Below, in pieces: positions 56,407 through 64,000 of a stretch of 64,000 nucleotides of DNA. Where the stretch lies: the NCBI GenBank assembly GCA_023055425.1, contig JALGPY010000014.1, positions 13,228,501 to 13,292,500 of the forward strand. The letters run 5' to 3'. A program made the translations under genes and the position numbers. Under the pieces are notes generated by a model that was not told the DNA's origin, searched no databases, and saw only the letters and a list, made by a program, of their open reading frames with translations. Within the stretch, counting starts at the first letter, position 1. Each line of letters begins with the position of its first letter. The DNA is from Linanthus parryae. Its lineage: Eukaryota; Streptophyta; Magnoliopsida; Ericales; Polemoniaceae.

Positions 56407-56834
56407 TGTAATAACCCGAGTGGATTACTGTTCCAGCAACTTCTTTATCCGTAGCACCGGATAGACTTGCGTAAGCTTTGAGAGTGTTAGTAGTATTTCA
56501 AAATATTTACTATATACCACACATCTAATCCACACTATCTCGATATGGGACGGGATATTACAATCGCCCACCTTATATGCTTCAGGTTCTTGTCGGGTGT
56601 GCCCAGTCACGCATCCCCTTAGTTGGTCGTGCATCGCTACAGAGCCCTTATGGGACCAATGTTGGTTCCGATACAATTTGTAACAATTCGAGCGAATTAC
56701 TGTCCCAAAAACTTTTGTATCCGTACCACCGGATAAAAATGCTCAAGCCTTGAAGGTACTAGTAGTAATTCACAAGATTTACTATATACAACACATCTAA
56801 CACACACTATCTCGATGCGGGACGGGATATTACA
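56407..56834 (-). mobile_element. TRIM retroelement, complete, 428 bp
   Basis: There are two 156-bp LTRs at 56407-56562 and 56679-56834, each bounded by tgtaa... and ...tattaca. The target duplication ttagg is perfect at 56402-56406 and 56835-56839. The 116-bp interior carries, on the minus strand directly after the 5' LTR (56834-56679), a primer-binding-like ttgtatcggaacca (compare tggtatcagagc). Just before the 3' LTR is a purine tract (aaggtgggcga). This is the defining layout of terminal-repeat retrotransposons in miniature. It has no coding capacity. Confidence 0.92.
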
Positions 56835-56899
56835 TTAGGAGTTCCGGGATCAACAGGCACATGCACATCATCATTAACATGCTTAAACTTACCGATCGG

Positions 56900-57960
56900 G
56901 GGTGGTGAATTAGGCACAACATCGTTATGTGTTTCTTCATCTTCTTCTACTACATCCTCCTCGAATTCATTGTCCCTGACACCAACATGCGTCTTCGTTT
57001 TCTGTACATACTACTTCTTACGGTGGCCACCCTCCACGACGTTGTTCTTTCTTGTCCCCTTAACTCTCTTATGTTCTTTCGATGTCCCTTCCGCCACGAC
57101 GCTGGTTTTTGGCTTCTTTGGCTTAGGCGCTATGTTGAAGTCAAAGTCAAATGTAATGTGTGCCGATCTTCTAAGTCGTCACCAACGAGTGTTAGACAGC
57201 TAAACAATTCTGTCCACTCAGGATCAATCGGTACACTAGGACTCACCTACTCATACCCCAGGTAATCCGCCCAGTAGAACTCGTGCTTCTCGACATTTGT
57301 GGGCATGAGAGTAGGTACGAATTTGTCGACAGATTTCCAAATATGTACGACTTGCTTGAATGGAGGCTTGCAGTTCCTCCATTCCAACATAGTCAACCGA
57401 GGGCTCCTTGTCACACCTCTCCTCTTGCTAGAAAATAAGTCCCCGAAATTCGATATGGCCTCACAAATCCAACCGATGAATATGTAGTGGGGGGGGGGGG
57501 GGGAGTGTATGTCACACTATACTTTCGCCTGCCTTCTATGCCAACTTGGCTTCCCACGTCTTTTCCTTAACCATCATCAAGAAGTCAGGTTCTGAAGTAC
57601 CTTCTCCATCCAAAATTATTCGCCCACTCCAAATCAGGAAACAACCTAAACACTACCATCACAATCTCTTCCTTGTGACTTTTCGCATAACACATCATGC
57701 CCATCAGACACACTATTAAAAGACGAGTGTAATCAAGTAGTCTCTGCTCGCTCAATGGCCAAGGTGTGCTCCATTTGTTCAACACATCCTTAACTTTCGG
57801 AATTGGCATGCTATTGCCCCTCGTATTCTTCAGTAATATGTTATAAGCCCACTCGATAATGTTTATTGTCTCTTCCTCCCCAGTCGTTTTGCCAAAGCTC
57901 AATCTCGGTGGTAGTAGAACTCTTGACGTCCAAACTCAGTTGACAGACTGTTGATGTTAA
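56900..57960 (-). pseudogene. Degenerate transposon ORF, possibly DUF1985-like
   Basis: The minus-strand ORF 57902-57585 reads GEEETINIIEWAYNILLKN, RLLDYTRLLIVCLMGMMCYA and LFPDLEWANNFGWRRYF. This recalls the C-terminal part of the DUF1985 region found beside Ulp1-like genes in plant transposons. The continuation towards 56900 is broken by stops and by a G run at 57487-57504. The identification is tentative. Confidence 0.3.
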
Positions 57961-59124
57961 ACAACGCTTATGATCATCTACCCCTATGCTTATTTTTCGC
58001 ATGCATTACCATGTTGACAAGCTTTCCGGGGAAGTTAAAGTCCACAGTTTATATCCAGCATGAACTTCAACCAGGGGATCCTAGTCTCAATCAGGCATCC
58101 TGAATGAAAGACATAGTCCCATGTTTAGTGGTTGTAGTTCACTTGGGTCGTTATGTTCCCTTCCTCGACCGAAATTTTCCAAAGGGGATGCGGTACCTCA
58201 CCTAACGTTGACACCATAATTAACTAAACGTGCAATTATATTAGAAAATATTAAATAATTTACTCACATAATTCAAAATGAAATGATGTTTCAAGTCTAT
58301 CAAGAATAACTAATTTTTCACATTTTCATAAGTGTTATTAAATTGTGTAAGTGTTCATGTAAATTAGTTCAAATTTTCATTATTTTTTAAACTGGAAACT
58401 CTTTGTACAAGTGTTATCTATCTTTTTTTATATTTTTCAAGTTTTATCAAAAACACAGTGTTCTTTTAAGTGATAACCAAGTTTATGTGTTCACTTTTTA
58501 ATTGTAGAAGTGTTAATATCTTCTAACAAATCTACTCGCCTGATTTCAGCTCACTGGTCGGACTTTTAAGACTACACTCCGATTTTGAAACACTCAGTCT
58601 GTTTTCTCTCTTGATTGTTTGGTTCTAAATTGCTCGTGTAATTTCATTGGGTCACTCGTCTGGTTACACTTGCTCGTCTGGTTCTCATATGTATCTAGAC
58701 AAGCAAGCTTATGAGCCACTCGTCCGGACACTTGTCCGGTTTTGAAAACTGGTCTATTTGAGTGCACTCGTCTTATTAGCAGATATGCGAGAATGGTTCA
58801 TCTTCTCTATTTTTTTCGAACAACTTTTTTCTATTGATTCAACTAAAAACACATAATATTTGTATGAAAATGTACGTACTCGTTGCCTACGGGTAGCGTG
58901 CAAACGACATGTCTTCAGAGGACTCTGCGGTGGTGGGGAGGGGTTGGATGGAGTCAGTTTGGTAGGGAAGGGCTCCAGTTGCTGAAAAGCTAGTGCCCAC
59001 CATTGTTGAAGACGGGGATGAAGATGAAGAAGCCATCAGAGATAGGGAACACGGAGTGAATTGCAGAGAAAGGGAGGGCAAGAGAGAGTTCAAGAGTTTT
59101 GTTTATGAGAGTTCTTTTTTTAGA
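57961..59124. other. Non-coding, with dispersed 'ctcgtctggtt' motifs
   Basis: No gene is seen. At 58540-58770 the motif ctcgtctggtt and variants occur at least six times. The same word recurs at 56245-56400 on both strands. It may be the subterminal repeat of an unrecognised DNA transposon spanning 56200-58770. Confidence 0.4.
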
Positions 59125-59312
59125 CTTACTTGTTTGTCGTCTATTAAAATCGAACTCAGGACATCATGCGAGGATTTTAAACGCTCGACTACGTGAGCTA
59201 GCACCCACACTTGCATAGTTCATTTGGATACAAAAATGATTTTATAACCCTCAACCGAGGGTAGATCTCCCATTCGAATTCACCAGCTGGGCCAACACCC
59301 ATTTATAATTTC
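59125..59312 (-). mobile_element. Two tRNA-derived SINE-like pieces
   Basis: On the minus strand, gggtgctagctcacgtagtc (box A-like, about 59200) is followed by cctgagttcgatttt (box B-like, about 59150). A second piece at about 59305-59265 reads gggtgttggcccagctgg followed by attcgaatggg. Both lie just outside the minus-strand Helitron's 3' end. Confidence 0.5.
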
Positions 59313-59734
59313 ATTGACTGACTAGTACTATTAACTAGGCGTTACCCCGCGCTTACGCGCGGGATCGTTATTTGCACACTACGAAAAAAATGTCTATCGG
59401 TATTTATAGGAATATAACTGTTGAATATGCATAAAATTTTGTTTGCTGTCTCTTACTATTATTTTTAATTTATGGAGAATGAAATCAGTTATGAGTAAAA
59501 TTATCTTTTTGTCTCTAACTATCTTAGGAAAGACTATATGTTTTTTAATTCTTTAATAACTTGCAGACACGACAACACCTATTACGCATAATGAATAAAA
59601 TAAAGAAATGACCTGTCTATGCTTACCCTTTTGTGTTATAGCTAAACATTTTCTCTACAAATAGTATTCGTGATAAGAAATGTAATTGTGAGCTAGTAAT
59701 CACCAAGACTCCGCTCTCTCGCATACAGGTGCTA

Positions 59735-60290
59735 GCTCAGTGGTATAACGTGAGAAGCGAATCCGGCTATATGATGTAAATCTCAACAACAAAAAAAGAC
59801 TACGCTTTCATTACCAAATGTCAGGCAATTTTTTGTCTATTTCCGAGTTATGAAAAGTTGTATTTTGATTTTTTTTAACCTTCTTCAGATATATTTTCTT
59901 TTCTGAAACTGAAAAATTTGGTGTTATCTAAAGTTCAACTATTATATCACTTTACTCTCAAATAAAATCACGAGAAAAATAACCTTTTTTTTCTAAAATA
60001 TTAACAACTTTTTAGAAAATGCAATAGTTTCGAGGTAAGTAATCTTTTTCCCTCGAAGTTAATTCTAAGTTTAAGAAAACTAAACAATCGTTATAATCAC
60101 TAAATATAAAGAAAAAGTCAAGGGTTTAAAAGGTTAAGAAAGTATAACGAATCTACCTCATAAAATAAACCAAAAACATACTCCCTCTATTAGCGTAGGT
60201 TAATGAAAATGGGTGCTAACTCAGTGCAAGAAGGTTTGAAGCTCCTACGTGACGTTCCGAGTTCCAACCTAGCTTTATGATGTAATTCTA
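59735..60290 (+). mobile_element. SINE-like segments inside the Helitron, left copy
   Basis: The words ggtgctagctcagtggtat (59728-59746) and gggtgctaactcagtgcaag (60210), the latter followed by gagttccaacctagc, give box A and box B layouts. The second recurs in the right copy at about 62389-62460 (gttgctagctctgtgg, caagttcaaacatagc). Confidence 0.5.
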
Positions 60291-60527
60291 AAAAAAGCGT
60301 ATGTTGGTCATTTAATGTAATTGTGGAGAATCGGTACTCTCCACACTAAACTAATTACACAGTAAGAAATTTTTTTATTTTGAAATTTTCCGTTATCCAC
60401 GTAGGCATGGTATACTTTGTAGAATATTATTTGAAGTACACCCGCACTTGTTTCTTTGGTCATTGAAGTCTCTTTTTTCTATTAAATTTGAACGTATTAA
60501 AAAATACTAATAGTAAATATCTTTATA

Positions 60528-60542
60528 ATAATAATAATAAAA

Positions 60543-60581
<39 letters not shown>

Positions 60582-60597
60582 GTTATTATTATTATTG
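60528..60597. repeat. (AAT)n/(ATT)n microsatellite
   Basis: An AAT run turns into ATT repeats, making an imperfect palindrome. The equivalent site in the duplicate copy is 62698-62842. Confidence 0.93.
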
Positions 60598-62697
60598 CCA
60601 ATGGATGAATTTCAAATGCGATTACTATAATATTACTTTTTCTTAGGGCATAAAATATAGGGAAAAAAGAAAGAAATTATGGGAAAACATGCTATGCCCA
60701 TAAGCCTTCGATTCTATGTTGAGAAAAGTTCAATAACTTAAGAAGTAAAGAAATTGTGTCAAGGCAACAAATACGAAGCTTGTGGTATCAATTAATTGTC
60801 ACGTCCAAAATAGAGAAATGTGTATGCAATTATAAATTGGACTCATGTAATCACAAAATATAGGGTGGAATAGTTCAAAATGAACACTTGATACATGTTA
60901 AACTCTCATTCGAAAAGAAAGCAAGAATTTCTCAACTCTGTTTCGGAAAGCTCTTTTGTAATTTTGTGAAACTCAAAATTAAGAATATCATCTGTAAGAA
61001 AAAAAATTCTAAACATATCACACAGCGTTATTTGACTTTGCTGATGCGTACTATATACATTATGCCATTTCTCTTTATAATTAACTTTTGTGTACACGAA
61101 TAGTGAGCCTGATTTCTCTTAACTTTTTCCTCTCTAATTATACGATGTCAAACATTTAAATACTTTCTATGAATTATTACATTAAATCTGTCATAGCTAA
61201 ATGTAAATAATAAATAATATTAATTTTATTTACTCCATTCAAACTATACAAAAAAACCGTTTGGAAGCAACATGATATGCCCATAAGCCTTGAGATATTT
61301 TCCTGATAAAATGTTCATGTAAGCTTAAATTTAAAAGATAAACCATATAGAATTTAACTTAGTCCATAACTATATTTAAAGATAAATAATATAGATTCTT
61401 GCTTATTCAATAACAGTGAAATTAAAAAGTGGTGGAGCAACATGATATGCCCATGAGCCTTGAGATCTTATTTTGTTACAATGTTCATATAAGCAAAGCA
61501 AATAAAAAAAATTATTTTTAGAAGAAGAATTGGACTTATCATCACAAAGTGTCAGTTTATTTTTTACATATTACCTCAAGAAAAAGTTATATAATATTAA
61601 TTTTTTATATATTAAACATAGAATTTCTCTTATTTTCACATATATGATTAAACATTTTTTTTTGAATATATTAATATCCATTACTTTTTCATACATATTT
61701 TTAAAATATAATACCTTAGGTGCGTAGTAATTGTTGTAGTTACTATCTTCATATTTGTAACGGAAAAATAAATACATATATGGATAAGTCATACATTACA
61801 TGCCAAGATGCCATTGGACAAATTTAACTTAAGATGACATGGCAAGACATGCGTCTTAATTACAATAATCATAAACCGCCTAATGGCGGCACCATGTTTC
61901 TCCTCGACTACATATAACGTGTGAAGCGAATCCGGCTATTTGATGTAATTCTCAACAACAACAAAAGACTTCACTTTCATTACCAGATGTCAGGCAATTT
62001 TTTTGTCTATTTCTGAGTTATGAAAAATTATATTTTGATTATTTTTGTTTTAACCTTCTTCAGATATATTTTCTTTTCTGAAAGTGAAAATTTGGTGTTA
62101 TCTAAAGTTCAACTGCTATACCACTTTACTCTCAGATAAAATTCACTTGAAAATAAACTTTTTTTCTTTCTAAAATATTAACAACATTTTTTTAGAAAAT
62201 GTAATAGTTTCGGGGAAATAATCTTTTTCCCACGAAGTTAATTCTAACTTTAAGAAAACTAAACAATCGTTGTAATCACTAATATAAAGAAAAAGTCAAG
62301 GGTTTAAAAGGTTTAGAAAGTATAACGAATATACCTCATAAAATAAACCAAAAACATACTCCCTCTAATAGCGTAGGTTAATGAAAATGGTTGCTAGCTC
62401 TGTGGAAGAAGGTTTGAAGCTCCTACAAGAAGTTCCAAGTTCAAACATAGCTTTATGATGTAATTCGAAATAAAGCGTATGTTGGTCATTTAATGTAATT
62501 GTGTGGAGAATTAGTACTCTGCTTACACAGTAAGAATTTTTTTTATTTTGAAATTTTTCATTATCCACGTAGGTATGGTATATGTTGTAGAATATTATTT
62601 GAAGTACACCCGCACTTGTTTCTTTGGTCATTGAAATCTCTTTTTCTATTAAATTTGAATGTATTAAACAGAAATAATACTAATAGTAAATATCTTC

Positions 62698-62842
<145 letters not shown>

Positions 62843-63610
62843 TCAATGGATGAATTTCAAATGCAATTACTATAACATTATTTTTTCTTAGTGCATAAAA
62901 TATAGGGATAAAAGAAAGAAATTATTGGAAATCGTGCTATGCCCATAAGCCTTTGATTCTATGGTGAGAAAAGTTCAATAACTTAGGAAGTAAATAACTT
63001 GTGTCAAGGCAACAAATACGAAGCTTGTTGTATTAATTAATTGTCACGCCCAAAATAGAGAAATGTGTATGCAATTATAAATTGGACTCATGTAATTACA
63101 AAATATAGGGTGGAAGAGTTCAAAATGAACACTTGTTACATGTTAAACTCTCATTTGAAAAGAAAGCAAGAATTTCTCAACTCTGTTTCGGAAAGCTCTT
63201 TTGTAATTTTGTGAAACTCAAAATTAAGAATATCATTGTAAGAAAAAAATGTCTAAACTTATCACACAGCGTTATTTGACTTTGCTGATGCGTACTATAT
63301 ACATTATGCCATTTCTCTTTATAATTAACTTTTGTGTACACGAATAGTGAGCCTGATTTCTCTTAACTTTTTCCTCTCTGATTCATACATATTTTTAAAA
63401 TATAATACCTTAGGTGCGTAGTAATTGTTGTAATTACTATCTTCATATTTGTAACGGAAAAATAAATGCATATATGGATGAGTCATACATTACATGCCAA
63501 GATGTCATTGGACAAATTTAACTTCTGATGACATGGCAAGACAGTGCCTTAATTACAATAATTATAAACTGCCAAATGGCGGCTCCATGTTTCTCCTCGG
63601 CACTTGTTTA

Positions 63611-63692
63611 TATATATATATATATATAGATAGATAGATATAGATATAGATATATCTATAGATAGATAGATAGATATAGATATAGATATAGA
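63611..63692. repeat. (TA)n and (GATA)n-like tract at the Helitron 5' end
   Basis: TA repeats are followed by tagata/tatctata units. On the minus strand the tract reads as several TCTATA units, the same hexamer as the stacked Helitron tips at 28473-28490. Confidence 0.88.
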
Positions 63693-63701
63693 TTAAGTTT
63701 T

Positions 63702-64000
63702 GGGTAAAAGACATTTTGCACCCTCGTACTATGGATTATATACAATAACCCCCCTGTTGTTCGGTGATATACAAAAACCCCCCTGTCATTGGATGGACGT
63801 TAGACAAATAACACCCTTCTGTTAAATCAAATCTTTTTGGACCATTATACCCTTAAGGGTGAATTTACATATATATTCATACCACATTGTTCTTGGTGTT
63901 CTTGATTGGTGTTGTTGGTGTTCTTGGCGTTCTTCACCCCAACTAGCAACACCACCACCATCCATGGTCTAAAATCAAAATACAAATTCATCCATCACCA
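63702..64000 (+). mobile_element. Left end of a long-TIR (MULE-like) element, cut by the window end
   Basis: From 63702 the sequence gggtaaaagacattttgcacc resembles the MULE TIR at 14213 (gggtaaaagacactttccacc). The following text has the same cadence (taacacccttctgttaa versus caccacccttgtaacgg). The partner end lies beyond 64000, so this is similarity to one end only. Confidence 0.6.

Noticed and set aside
59725..59760. Candidate tRNA gene (tagctcagtggtat)
   Set aside because: Only box A and box B-like words are present. No cloverleaf, acceptor stem or anticodon arm can be folded, so it is treated as SINE-derived.

Overview
The window is nuclear DNA of a flowering plant, most likely a eudicot. 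It is AT-rich, its genes are split by canonical GT-AG introns, and most of it is layered plant transposons. I recognise three host loci. (1) At 447-6177 (+) lie the last five exons of a plastid phytyl-ester-synthase-type acyltransferase; one base is missing inside the first visible exon. (2) At 41406-49987 (+) lies a DC1 (Cys/His-rich C1) domain gene. Its large intron holds a LINE in the opposite orientation, yet the three exons join in one open frame of 784 codons. (3) At 51969-54935 (-) lie six phase-compatible exons of a gene I cannot name, with a lysine-rich ORF upstream at 55406-55813. A small set of phase-compatible exons at 27261-27640 (+) looks like a fragment of a fourth, unidentified gene.

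Everything else I can explain is mobile DNA. 6780-13342 is a decayed hAT element with an 8-bp target-site duplication (TSD), into which an L1-type LINE has jumped. 13393-18872 is a run of small DNA elements: a Stowaway-like MITE, an hAT MITE, two MULEs with perfect 9-bp TSDs (one nested in a further MITE), and a TTA-flanked Harbinger-like element made of C-rich/G-rich blocks. 18931-23127 is an array of four degenerate copies of one unidentified 0.35-0.85 kb unit. 25060-26461 (-) is a broken Ty3/gypsy gag gene. 56407-56834 is a complete TRIM retroelement with two 156-bp LTRs and a perfect 5-bp TSD.

The most striking structure is 28473-40288. Three Helitrons of one family appear nested like Russian dolls, each inserted at the same A^T position six bases inside the 5' tip of the previous one. 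The three stacked tips read TCTATA-TCTATA-TCTATA, and the three 3' hairpin ends follow at about 32515, 37720 and 40283. The middle one carries a decayed RepHel helicase gene and a series of repeated short exons. A fourth member of the family lies on the minus strand at 59335-63692 with an internal partial duplication. The last 300 bases open another long-TIR element whose end resembles the MULE at 14213-15672.

The three host genes show no functional link to each other. The window is best read as a few genes embedded in a stack of datable insertions. No rRNA, tRNA, CRISPR or prokaryotic feature was seen.
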